A stretch of DNA of 64,000 nt from the NCBI GenBank assembly GCA_018136815.1, contig CM030937.1:4772226-4836225 (forward strand). The letters are read 5' to 3'. The notes beneath the pieces were generated by a model. That model was not told the DNA's origin. It ran no database searches and saw nothing but the letters and a program-made list of their open reading frames with translations. Below, one piece after another: positions 41,235 through 51,552 of the stretch (positions are counted from its first letter, which is position 1; each line of letters begins with the position of its first letter). Source of the DNA: Isochrysis galbana. Taxonomy: Eukaryota; Haptophyta; Isochrysidales; Isochrysidaceae. The position numbers and the translations under genes are program-made.

Positions 41235-42367
41235 ATGCTGGCTTTCACTGCCTTTGACGTCTCGCTGCTCGACGATGACCTCTCCTCGTCCGAGTCAGAG
41301 ACAGAGCCTGAGGAGCCGCGGCGGTACACGGACGAGACGCTTTCGCAGTGCCCGACAATGGAGGTGCGTCCACACCACTCGTCAACCGCAGCCCGCACCG
41401 GGAACCAACTGCCAACGCGCGAGTAATCGACAAGGGGAGGTGGGTGAGGAGCATCCAGGGAGCAGCAGGGTTTTTACCGGAAGGCCCGAGGCCAGGCGCG
41501 GTGCGGTGGGTGATCGACCCGCGCTGACTTGCGTACACCTTGTCCTTTTCGCAGATGCTGCCCAATTGGCAGCCAATTGGCCCCATATGCCGCAAGAACC
41601 GCGTCTCACTCTCCGTTTCGCTCGACGGGCCGCTGTTCGAGATGGAAGATGGGGTGAGCGGCTCGATCCTCTCAGCTAGCGCCAGCTCGCGACGCCGTCG
41701 ACGCCGAAAGCGTACTACCACGTCGGCAGGGACTAACCTCTCGGCTTCGTGCTCCTCACTGCCTTCATCCGTGTCGTCGGCCCTGTCCACCTCCGCTTCC
41801 ATGACCAACTCGTCTGGCCCGTCGTCACCTGCTTCTGCTTCCATAGCACAATCGCCGTCCCTCTCGGCTACTTCGCCAATTGAACATAGCTTTCTCTCTA
41901 GCTCACTAGAAGAGCTCTTCGCCGAACCTCTCCCCGTCGCATGCCGCAACCTGCCCGGGATTCGGCCTTCGCCTTTGGCTACCTCGAGTCCGATGCTTGG
42001 TGCCTCAACCATTTGTGTCAACCTCGGCACCGCTGCTGCTGCCACGGCCAAAGCTGCTGCAAGCGCAAGTGCCGTCGTCCAGCAGATAGATCCGGGCTTT
42101 GCCACTGGCATGCCTCAACGTTCCTCGTTTGGCACTTGCTCGAGGCCAAGCCGCGCAGAGCGCGGACGCTCCGGCCGACGCCATCGCCGCGATACGGTGT
42201 GTCACATAGCTGTCTTCCACCTTGCTCGGTCGTTCGCCTTGCCTGGCCAGAGCGGTCGCGAGCCGTGGCCTGGGTATCAGCCCTCCATTCCACCCATTCA
42301 CTCACCCAACCCATCATCGCCTTCCGTCATCATAGGGAGTCTCCATACGAGCCTTGCGTATTGTTGA
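41235..42367 (+). CDS. Two-exon Ser-rich protein of unknown function, about 313 aa
   Basis: Exon 1 41235-41363 (43 codons: acidic DDDLSSSESETEPEEP) and exon 2 41555-42367, joined in phase 0 by a 191-bp intron GTGCGT...TTTCGCAG. Across the junction the protein reads TMEMLPNWQPIGPICRKNRV. A basic RRRRRRKR cluster (possible nuclear signal) is followed by Ser/Ala-rich sequence and LSSSLEELFAEPL. From about 41940 a second frame is also plausible and Cys/His-rich (CQPRHRCCCHGQSCCKRKC, SGLCHWH), which would be a small zinc-binding motif, so another intron near 41930 may switch frames. No known family. The structure is inferred from splice signals. Confidence 0.5.
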
Positions 42368-44494
42368 CGCTGCTCGCTTAGGGCCGTGGCCTCCAGCTGC
42401 ATTTTCGAAGCTCTGCAATTGCCTCAAGGATGCTCCCTCCAGCCTGATTGATGTCACGCTGTCTCTTCGCCCGACACGCACTCACGTGGCTGAACTTCTG
42501 GTGCAAAACTCATCTCTGCGTGGCGGCGGTACCAGCTTCAAATTGGACGAGCTCTCTGCTGAAGATCTAGGTGGCAACTTCCTCCTAAGGGCGGCCTTGT
42601 CCAACATGAGTGCAGCCGGCGCGGACCAGTCGGTGACGAGACAGATTGCTCGTCTGTGGGTATAAACGAGCAGGCCACTGCATTATAGCCTCGAGTATCC
42701 GTGCGTCGTGTCTACTAGGCACATCCACCAGATGAACGTGCCGCTTGTGGCCGTCAACTGGTGGGCAGATGAGAGCTTGCACACACTCCAGCAAACCACC
42801 TAGTCATGGCTGCCACTCTCGTGGAACTCGATAGCACTCTCGCAAAGTTCTGCAAGGGCAGGCTGATTGCCAATGTCTTCCTTCCTTCATGCATGCCATG
42901 TCGATTTCATGCTGCATTGATGTTGTTCGATAGACTTTGCGATGACGAGCGCCATCAATCTAGCGTTGGAGAACACCAAACTCGACCTTGGTGCTTCTCG
43001 CCCTCAGCGTCCAACGTTTCCTAGCTATTCGCACATTCCTCTTGTCATCCGTAGACTGTTGTTTTCACATCTTTCTTCTCGTGCTGTCGGCCCCGCGCGC
43101 TTTGGCCCTCCGATGAAACCAGCGGTGCCTTCTTCTGTACCCTCTCACTTTCTGAGATTGCATGGCTTTACGGCGGGGGACCGCATGCGCACGAGGGTAG
43201 CACGGATCCCACCGACTCGCAAATACATGCCTTTGAGAGCATTTCATATGATCGCGTATCGAGCGAGTTTCGCTCAATTGATTTCCGGAGGTTGGATCCT
43301 TGACTACCCTGCTCACTCGCTCACTCACTGGCCTACTAGCTAGCCTTGCATTGCCATCGCCTTGTGCGAGCCAAGGGGGCTTGGACACGGACAACGTACC
43401 GTAGGCGATAAATTTAAAAATCTCTGAAAATGGAAAATCTCCGCTACTTGGACGGCGCGAAGCAGTGTGCTTGTGTTACTGTCTACTACCCACCCTTCCC
43501 AATCAACCATCCCCCTCCCTAGGTTCCTCAAGGCGGCGTCACTAGTTAGGGGGGGCCATGCGCGCTGCTTCGACCAGTGGGGGGAGTAAGAGTAAGAGAG
43601 GGGGGTAAGAGTCTAATGATAATAGATAATAGTAATAAATAAAAATAATCTTATTTATATCCTAGCCAACCCCACTAGCTCATTGGACATAACGTTTCAG
43701 TCCTCAGTCCCGGAATCCCGCCGCCATGCTTGACGAGCCAGGTGTCCGAGTGGTACCGGGGGGCGGGGGCACTGCCCCCCCCCCTCGGGCCCGCCCTCCT
43801 CTGGATATTTGTCCCCCCTCCATTGCCAGTGCACGCACCGACCCTGCGCACCCCAGCGCGTCCTCTCCTCGAGTCCACGCCGGGGAAAACCCCTTTCGGG
43901 TAAAAACAACGTGGAGGGGGGGGGGGGCCTAAAATTGGAGCCCAGAGCGCTAATCACTCTCGCCGAAGCGAGTGTGGCCGCGGCGAGCCGCGGCCCTCCC
44001 GTCCTGGTCCTGGCCGCTCTGGCGCCCCCGTCTTCTCTTACTTACCCAAACCAGGCGAGAAGACACCGTTAACGCCGGCCGCTCCCCCCTCCCCTCACTC
44101 TTCCCTCCGCGGCGTTGGCATGGCGCCATAAACCACAGGTACGATGGCGTTGCATGCCTGTTGTTGCCCGGCCACCAGTTTCTAGAGTCACCACAGCACC
44201 ATGCACGCGATTACGCCAAGCGGGGTTCAGGAAGCAGCAGCGGTCCTTCTTCGGTTCTTCTTAGCCCCCCGTGTGGCGTGGCCCTTCCTCCCTCTTCGCC
44301 TGATTCCGCGGAGGTGATGCGAGCGCGCAAGATGGCGCGGCTCCGCGTCACATACCAGTCGAGCCATGCCGCCTTGGCTGAAGAAGAAGCGGAGGCGGAG
44401 ATGCGAGCGCAGGTGCGAAGCCGTAGGCGGAAGACAGAGGAGGCGGCGGTGGCCAAACTGTGGGACTGTGGGGCGCCAAGCAGCTGTAGTAGCC
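42368..44494. other. Intergenic region before the LINE
   Basis: No firmly supported gene. 42354-42665 is open on the plus strand (FSKLCNCLKDAPSSLIDVT...) and may be a further exon of the preceding gene. G-runs lie at 43541-43546, 43915-43928. 44310-44495 has a protein-like frame (MRARKMARLRVTYQSSHAAL, then Glu/Ala-rich) into which the LINE has inserted; its gene is not identified. Confidence 0.35.
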
Positions 44495-44512
44495 TATCCC
44501 CTATGTTTATAA

Positions 44513-46225
44513 GAAGGGGACATAATACTCCTATATAAAAAAGGCGACACGCGGGACCCTAGGAACTATAGGCCCATCACTCTATTGCAGAGCGACTACA
44601 AGATACTAGCTAAGATACTTACGAACAGACTAAAAACGGTGATTGGAAACATAATCTCGAAAGACCAACTAGGATTCGTCCCGAAACGACTAATAGGCGA
44701 GGCCACCCACCTTTTGCAACTAACTCAGGCATACCTAGACGAAACGGGGGAGCCCGGACTACTGCTAGCACTCGACTGGGAGAAAGCTTTCGACAGAGTG
44801 AACTGGGAATTCTACCGCCTTGTCCTCGAAAAGCTTAAATTCGGAGAAGACTTCCGCCGATACGCGAGGGCCCTCACAAACTCGGAAGCGAAACCCATCC
44901 GATACATTAAGGCAAACGGAGGCAGGAGCTTCCCGTTTAATGTGGCGAGCGGCGTCCCCCAAGGTTGCCCGCTATCACCGCTAGCCTTCCTCCTAACGGC
45001 GGAGGCCCTCACCCGGGTGATAAACGAAGACGACAGCATAGACGGCATCGTAGTAAACGGAGCAGAATTAAAAATAAGTCAATTCGCGGACGACACTCAA
45101 CTCCTGGCGGCCGATTACAGCAGCCTGGCACGATCGCTCCGATGGGTGGAAAGATATGCAGCGGCCTCGTGTGGCAAACCTAACGACCAAAAATTCGAGG
45201 GGCTAAGGATGGGGTCTCTTAAAAAAAAACGGCCCCCCGCCAATTTTCGCAGATACAAGTGGCTAAAGGGAAATGAATGCGCAATCATATTGGGAGTCCC
45301 CTTGGGAGGAGCGCTGGCCGCTAAGGGCTTTTGGCGGAGGCTAGTCGACAAAATAGAAAAGAAGGCCACTATATACATGGCATTCACGAACAACTTATCA
45401 ATACATGGCAAAACAAAAGTAGCCAACTTCTTAATTTACTCTATTCCAAGGTACTGGCTACAAGCACTAGCGGCCCCAAGGTGGTTCCACACGGCCGTTA
45501 AGAGAGCCGTAGACAAAATAATGTGGACCAACACGCACACCGGGCGCAGGTTACAATGGATCAAACACCCAGAACTCCCACTGAGAAACGACTCCGTAGG
45601 AGGGCCCCACCTAGGAGTGGGCCTACTAGACTGGGACAACCACGTTAAGGCGCTGCAAGCAAAATGGGTGCTGAACTACCTAGATGCGCGTCAAGCGCAA
45701 TGGAAACAAGTATTGGATGCTTGGTTCAGCCGCACAAACCTTGGAAGAGCGGCTGTCCTATCGACGATCCCAACGAACAAAATGACCGACGGCATAACAG
45801 GCTCGAGCAAACTTCCGGCGTTCTGGAAGCAGGCGTTGAACAACATCCGCGAACTAGAACTCACACCCCTAAAAACGAGTAGAGAAGGGCTACTCTCCCA
45901 ACCCATGTGGGGCAGCCCGACCCATCCGGGACCCAAACTCAACCCATCATGGGAAAAACTATGGAACAAGCTCGAATGCAACGCCATCCATAACGTCTTC
46001 AAAGATTTCGAGGCGACTACGCCGTACAGCGTGGAAGAATGCGCGCAATACCTAAAAAGCAATGACACTTATATACAATTTAAAGGGGAATATATCCCAA
46101 AAGACAATTTCTTAGCATCATGGGACACGCTAGTAAACCATGCACAACTGACAGTATCGTCACTAGAGGATACAGAGACAGAGACGAGGGGGGTACACCA
46201 CCTGGACGGGCCGCTAGAGAACTAA
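44513..46225 (+). CDS. LINE ORF2 fragment: reverse transcriptase domain
   Basis: The frame is open from the truncation point: KKGDTRDPRNYRPITLLQSD, then KDQLGFVPKRLIGEATHLL, LALDWEKAFDRVNW, ASGVPQGCPLSPLAF and KISQFADDTQLL (FADD catalytic pair), followed by thumb and connection sequence. These are reverse-transcriptase motifs of non-LTR elements (APE-type clades such as L1/Tad). It ends GPLEN* at 46223-46225, where the conserved C-terminal part continues in the next frame, so one frameshift separates the two. Without ORF1 and endonuclease this copy is dead. Confidence 0.9.
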   Translation, partial: EGDIILLYKKGDTRDPRNYRPITLLQSDYKILAKILTNRLKTVIGNIISKDQLGFVPKRLIGEATHLLQLTQAYLDETGEPGLLLALDWEKAFDRVNWEFYRLVLEKLKFGEDFRRYARALTNSEAKPIRYIKANGGRSFPFNVASGVPQGCPLSPLAFLLTAEALTRVINEDDSIDGIVVNGAELKISQFADDTQLLAADYSSLARSLRWVERYAAASCGKPNDQKFEGLRMGSLKKKRPPANFRRYKWLKGNECAIILGVPLGGALAAKGFWRRLVDKIEKKATIYMAFTNNLSIHGKTKVANFLIYSIPRYWLQALAAPRWFHTAVKRAVDKIMWTNTHTGRRLQWIKHPELPLRNDSVGGPHLGVGLLDWDNHVKALQAKWVLNYLDARQAQWKQVLDAWFSRTNLGRAAVLSTIPTNKMTDGITGSSKLPAFWKQALNNIRELELTPLKTSREGLLSQPMWGSPTHPGPKLNPSWEKLWNKLECNAIHNVFKDFEATTPYSVEECAQYLKSNDTYIQFKGEYIPKDNFLASWDTLVNHAQLTVSSLEDTETETRGVHHLDGPLEN

Positions 46226-47246
46226 TGGACCCGAAGGAACCGCCCCAGAACTGCGCATAACACAGGATGGCGAATACTACATAAACATCAAAGGCACATG
46301 GTACGAGGCGGAACTCTCGTACACCGGCACGCCAATTATCGGAGAGAGAACTAATGCCCCACCAAACCTCGACCCATCCCCGCCAGCGCGATGGGGAGAA
46401 GGATACAAATCTAACAAGAGACTTGAGTACCCACTCGCAGACGAAAACACCCTGGACGGCAAGACGCCACTCGACGGCACGGGAGTAGCACAGCTCACCG
46501 CAGCCCTCCAGAAGGCGAGCCGCAAGCGCAAACGCCTCGCGGGGCCGACCAAATGGGAGGAGAAACTCCAAATACCAGAGAACACGTGGGCGCACCTAGC
46601 ACAGCTATACACGTCCCCTATGGTGACGGCGAGAGACACACACCTACATTTCAAACACATAACGCATAGGCGAGTGGGCACGTACAACCGATTCCCCGAT
46701 AGAGCAAACACGTGTCGCATATGCGGAGCGGCGAACGAATCCTCGACACACCTAGGTGAATGTACAGGGATAACCAAAATACTGGACGCGCTGAATAAGA
46801 TCGCGAGATTCACACCAAGAGCTGAACGGAGCAGGGAAGACACCATCATAGACAACCTTTTTATATACCCGAAGGGCGACGCCCCAAAAGCGCTGTACAC
46901 TCTATATATGTTGGCATGGAGATATATCATAACGGACTTCTATAGAATCCACTATGACAACATAGTTTTCTCGGAAGAATCAATTCTGATAAGAACAATA
47001 GAAAGATACACCGTTTTGTGTAAAGCTCTATTATTCGCGTACGAAACCGACTCGGCGAGAACAGCCCAAGCGGGCATGGGTAGGCAACCCAAAAAAAGGA
47101 TAGATCTAGGCGAACTAAGACCCGCATTTCACATAAGCGACAAAGGCAGGCTCAAACCCAGCGAGGAGCTGGCCAAGCTAGCCGCCAAACTGGGAATCGA
47201 GCACGCTGTCCAAGAGACCGGGGAGCAAGGTGAAGAGGATGAATGA
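46218..47246 (+). pseudogene. LINE ORF2 C-terminal part with zinc knuckle
   Basis: Open from 46218 to the stop at 47244-47246, in the frame after that of the RT ORF. Contains PPARWGEGYKS, LEYPLADENTLDG, HLHFKHITHRRVGTYNRF and CRICGAANESSTHLGEC, the C-x2-C-x9-H-x3/4-C finger at the end of many LINE ORF2 proteins, and then GMGRQPKKRID, also present at 56626. No ATG is expected; it was part of ORF2 before a frameshift at about 46220. Confidence 0.8.
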
Positions 47247-47570
47247 ATCACTTAGGAAACCGATAAGAGAAGACACCACTAGAGGCAACGCGACCCAGAC
47301 GGGACCCAACCACCTAAACACGACCGGGAAGACAAGACACACGCGAGAGCAAGAACAACAGGCCCGCCCAGACCCCACGCTCCAAACCAGACCTCATGTA
47401 GTGCACGGAGGTCGGACCCCGGAAACCAAAGAAAAAGGAAAGAAGGGGGGCAGGCGAGGAGGTGGAGGGAGGGGAGGTAAGGGCGATGGGAATAGAGCTG
47501 GAAAGCCCAGTAGACGGTAGGTGTGTAGCCCTGAATCTTCAGATGTTTTTTTTTTATCCCCTATGTTTAT

Positions 47571-47759
47571 GAGAGTGAGTGTGTGTGCCATTACTTGTTC
47601 CTAGACAATTAACAATCGCATTGACAAATGCAACTTTGGCAATGACAATGTAGCTGTTTATGGTTTATGGTCTCCGGCTGGGGTTTATGATCTCCGGCTG
47701 AGGCTCGTTGTCCAGGTTTGCACCGACAGCCCACTAAACATGGTAGGCGGCCATCGCCC
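47571..47759. other. Spacer behind the LINE
   Basis: No gene. A short duplication (ggtttatggtctccggctg / ggtttatgatctccggctg) lies at about 47660-47700. Confidence 0.4.
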
Positions 47760-47950
47760 GCCTTATCGAGCTCATCACCTCGGCGCCAGTGCTTGCCGCA
47801 CCGCGGGCCGACAAAGAATTCATCGTGAAGACTGACGCGGCGAGCACCCTGGGTATCGGGGGTATAGGGTATACTCTCGCAAACCGACGACCACGGCCAC
47901 GAGCACGTGGTGGCCTATTACGGACGGCGATTAACGTCAGCCGAACGCCA
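47760..47950 (+). pseudogene. Ty3/gypsy RNase H fragment
   Basis: Reads VLAAPRADKEFIVKTDAAST, LGIGG and, in the next frame, HEHVVAYYGRRLTSAERHG, the RNase H start of Ty3/gypsy pol. It resembles VLAPPRDDRPFLVKTDGASK and RVVAYYGRSLSPAERHW of the large element in this window, but belongs to a different copy. Cut off at about 47950 by repeat C. Confidence 0.75.
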
Positions 47951-48450
47951 TGGAGTGGCACGGACGGGAGAGGCGCGCGCGGATGAGGTCGAGAGCGAGG
48001 GTTCGGTCTCGGACGGCATGAGGACGGGCGGGACGAGCACGGAAGGCACAAGCAGACAGGAGGGGCACGGGAGCGCTCGAGCGGTGGCGCTGATCGCAGG
48101 AACAAAGAACAAGGGAGAGGACACTCGCGGGGAAAAGTAAACACGGGGAAGGGAAAGGGAAACACGCGGGAAGAGAAAGGGATGAAACGAGGCCGGACAC
48201 TCAAGGGAACACTCGGGGAGAGGACGGGGGAAAGAGAGAGGAGAGACGGACCTAATGGGGCGACGCGCGACGCGGGGAGGGGGCGTCGGAGCGTGACAGC
48301 GAAGAGGCGGGTCTCGCGGGGGAACCTGATGGCGGGAAGGAAACGCAATGCAGGGAGGGGGCACCGGGGCGTGACGGCGGGGAGGGAGTCACGCGAGGAA
48401 AGCCGAACGGTCGGGAAAGTACAAAGGGGAAGGGGCAACCCCCCTACCCG
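47951..48450 (-). repeat. Dispersed repeat family C, long copy
   Basis: Reverse complement matches 13037-13350 block by block (gcgggtagg..., gccgtcacgc..., cccgagtgtt, tttcatccct). It begins exactly where the gypsy RNase H frame breaks off. Confidence 0.6.
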
Positions 48451-49236
48451 CAACAGCGATGGCGACCGCAAAGACCAAAGAATCATAAGATTATTGATTA
48501 GTTCGGGGAGGAGCAGTAGTGGAGAGCGGGGAGCGGGGAGCGGGGGGGGGGGGGGGGGCTCCTGCGCCCCCACGGGCCATGGGTGAACCAAGTACTACTA
48601 TAAACTTAGTTCGGCGGTGGGCTAGGGCTAGGGCATTAGGATATAAGCATTATACCTACAATACTACTACTACTACTACTACTACTACTAGCAGTATTTA
48701 TATTTAGTAGTTTTATTTATATTTATCTTCGAGGCTTCTTTTTTGTTGAACAGTAGTTGACACTAACTGAGAACAACAAACTAGCGCAGCGACTCCGCAA
48801 AGAAATCGATGGCAACTGGCTCAATCTGATACCAGTAGTAGTAGTATTTCATCTTTCCCGACTATACACAACCACCAAGACAAAACGGGGGGAGGCGGAA
48901 GGATACAAGGTGCAAGCTACCTATCTGCATCAGTGTGCTGGACCATCTCGTGTGTGCATCAGTGCACTCACAGATTGTGCGGGATGGCAAACCAGCTAGT
49001 GCAACAAAAGTTCCGGCTCGCCTGCCGCGCAGGTCGTCACAAGGTCTAGTTCAGCTCCAAAGCGCTGCTGCACTGAATGCTTGTCGACAACATCAGTGCG
49101 CTTGTTGCGGGTTCCGATGATCATGGGTGCAAGAATACGCCATCGGGGGACATCGAGTGAAATGGAAATACGCTCCCCGAGATGGCGATCATCCCTCAAG
49201 CAGAGTGGCTGCCGGGTACAGTTGGCTACTTGATAG
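48451..49236. repeat. Spacer with G-run, MERA-type hairpin and (ACT)n
   Basis: G18 run at about 48542-48558. On the minus strand gaactaagt...acttggttc (48585-48612) gives a nine-pair stem with a ten-base loop, four bases before ATGGCCCG at 48580: a hairpin of the MERA-leader type in front of a different ORF start. (act)n lies at 48662-48691. No gene is supported to 49236. Confidence 0.5.
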
Positions 49237-51469
49237 CTAAGGTGGCACGATTGGGAGGATTCTGCCATCAGGCAAAAAGTTGTAGTCCTCCGGCCACCGT
49301 AGCTGCCGAGCAGAATTTTGAGGAAGAGCGGCGGGCTCTGCGGTTGAATACGGTGGTTCAACTTGAGAGCCGCGTTTCAATTCTCTCCTCGGACCAATAG
49401 TTTGCGTTTGGGCGAAGCTATTCACGATTTGGGAGTCCGACCACCCTTCCAGCTGAGTGAAATCTTGGCTCAGAGGCAACGATTCCAGTTCGGCTGTGTC
49501 CATCTGACTTTCGGGCCAACGTTTTTGTGGGGCAGCCGCTTGGGTCTGGGACCATGCTGGGCTCACCGTCGAGTCGGCTGAGCTTGAGGGCCAAGTCATT
49601 CGCTGCACCCCTTGGGATCGAGGCCAAGCCTGAGCCCCTATTGCTACACTTGAGCTGGCGGGCGACTCATTGCGAGGATGTAAAAACATCTGGGGTCTTA
49701 CTGCAGCCCCGTGGCTAACGGTCGCCCCCCTTCGTCCCGAGTCGTCCTGCTGCGATGGGAATGAGGCCGACACCAGATCGTTGGTCCAACCATGCCTTTT
49801 TGCCGCGTCCCGGAGCGGAGGCCTAGTTTGAGCTGCAGTTCCGACACCCCACTGGGCGGGCCGTCCATTTCGTGGGCGGGCATCTTGTGTTTGAGACCAC
49901 GTGGTCCGTGGCCCGGCCGAAGTAAATTTCTCAGCGGGCTGGACGGTCTGCGGCGGGGCATGGGTCTGAGGCCAAGTCGCAACCCCAGAGGCAACGGCTT
50001 GGCTGGCAGGCTGCGCAGCTAACTGCGTAGAACCCTGAGTCTGCGACCAAGACGCAACACCTGCCGCAACAGCCTGCTGTGCGGGCCGTTGCAAAGTAGC
50101 CTGGGATGGGAGCCAGGCCTCCACCTCTGTCGAGTATTCCTGGGAGGACACCCAGCCGTTCCGCTCCGCGGCATTCCAAGGCCGAGACCAAGACGAAGGC
50201 CGGGTCGCCTCGCCCCTGTTGAAAGGCCACTCATTCTGTTGAGTGGCATCGTATGTTTGGGCCCATGACTCTGTCCTGCTTGCGACAGCCGGACTGGGTG
50301 CCATCCAACCCTGACTGTATCCCGAACTGGAGCGGGCCGTTGGTGCACCCGCCAACGAATCCTGCTTCCGGGGCGCCGCATGGATGTTAGGCAATGTAGC
50401 TGACCCGTCGTTTGTTTGAGGCCACCCGCCTAGCATCTGATGACCCGACTGAGGAGCCCGCAGACCGCTGTTCCCACCATCATATCTGCGACCATCACGC
50501 CATGTTCCGTGCGAGTTCAACCCGTAGTTGACGCCAGCCCACACGTCGTTCCCGTCAGAGGTCGGCGGAGGAGGAACAGCAGGTTTTCTGCCGCCCACTT
50601 GCCGGTAATCCATGGCGTAAGATGGTGGTGGTGCAGCCACGCTCCTCGCTTGGGCTCCGGGCCGGGCTGGCTGAGCTGCTGCACCGTTCCAAGACCCTCC
50701 AGATTCCCTGCCTGTCTGATCTTCGGCGCGAAGCTCAGCTAGATGAGTCTCTGCTGCGGCGTGCCGAGCCTCCGCAGCCAGCTTGGCCTCCCGCTTCTGT
50801 GCCTCCCTTGCCCTTTCTAGCATCTCCTGACCGGCAGCAGCCATGGCCTGGCGACCCCGGTCCAGATTTTCAGCGAGGAAGGTGCCCGCTGACAAGGCAA
50901 CGGGAGTGGCCGCGGCGGCGACCTTTTTGCCCTTCTCGAGGCCCGAGCTTAGACTCTTGCTCGTCGAGTTGGAGAGCGGCCCAGCCGCCTTGATGATGGA
51001 GTCCGTTGAGTTATGGACAGCCCGCCCGACAGACCCAGCCCAGGCGTAGAAGTTGCGCCCGATTTGGAGGGCTCGTCTAGCGCGCTCCCGCGCTTGTTCC
51101 TCCCTCGCTTGCCGCAGCTCCTGCAACACCCTCTCGCATTCCGCCTCGGCCTGCACGAATGGAAAGGTGAGAGAGAGGGATAGGATGGGGGTTGTGAGTG
51201 TCGCTGTTGTGTGAGCGCAAAGCACAGGCTCCGGCCGGCTCGGGCGGCGCGTGGGCGCGGCTGCGTACCTGTGCAGCGGCAATAGCTGCGATCCTTTCGT
51301 CGCGGATCCGCTTGGCCGTCTGCGCCGCGCGGGGTGAGAGGGGGGGGAGGAAGGGCTCCTGATCGCGTAGAGCGCTTCGTGGAGCAACGCTCCGGGGGCT
51401 CGTGGGCTGCGGGGCGAGGGGCCGCGCGGGGAGGAGCGCAAGGGCGAGAAGGAGGGCGGAGGAGAACAT
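49237..51469 (-). CDS. Two-exon protein with signal peptide and W/SQTQ repeats, 704 aa
   Basis: Exon 1 51469-51269 (67 codons) and exon 2 51150-49237, phase 0, intron GTACGC...TCGTGCAG of 118 bp. Residues 1-20 (MFSSALLLALALLPARPLAP) are a signal peptide, followed by a Ser/Arg/Pro-rich stretch (TSPRSVAPRSALR) that resembles the transit part of a complex-plastid presequence, though the usual Phe is a Leu. Residues about 50-120 are a charged helix (ECERVLQELRQAREEQARER). The rest is low-complexity with at least seven W-containing repeats built on SWSQTQ/TWSQTQ/AWSQTQ/WPQTHA. No enzyme domain. It could be a structural, scale- or plastid-associated protein; function unknown. Upstream DNA is purine-rich in the gene's sense, unlike the other genes. 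Confidence 0.7.
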
Positions 51470-51518
51470 CTCCCGCGGGGCCAACCGCCGCGTGCGCCTC
51501 GGCCGGCTGGTCCGCCGG

Positions 51519-51552
<34 letters not shown>

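Larger units (their letters stand above)
44511..47554 (+). mobile_element. 5'-truncated LINE (non-LTR retrotransposon) with 16-bp target-site duplication
   Basis: tatcccctatgtttat is present at 44495-44510 and 47555-47570 on either side of 3044 bp. The 3' end is agccctgaatcttcagatg followed by a T run on the plus strand, an end shared with the element ending at 57178 (agccccgaatcttcagat plus T run). The 5' end falls inside ORF2, directly in the reading frame, so truncation occurred during reverse transcription. It therefore lacks ORF1, the endonuclease and any 5' leader. Confidence 0.92.

Noticed and set aside
43726-43775. tRNA-Ser-like start (gacgag...gtgtccgagtggta)
   Set aside because: Only an A-box-like segment is present; the anticodon and T arms do not follow, so no tRNA can be called.
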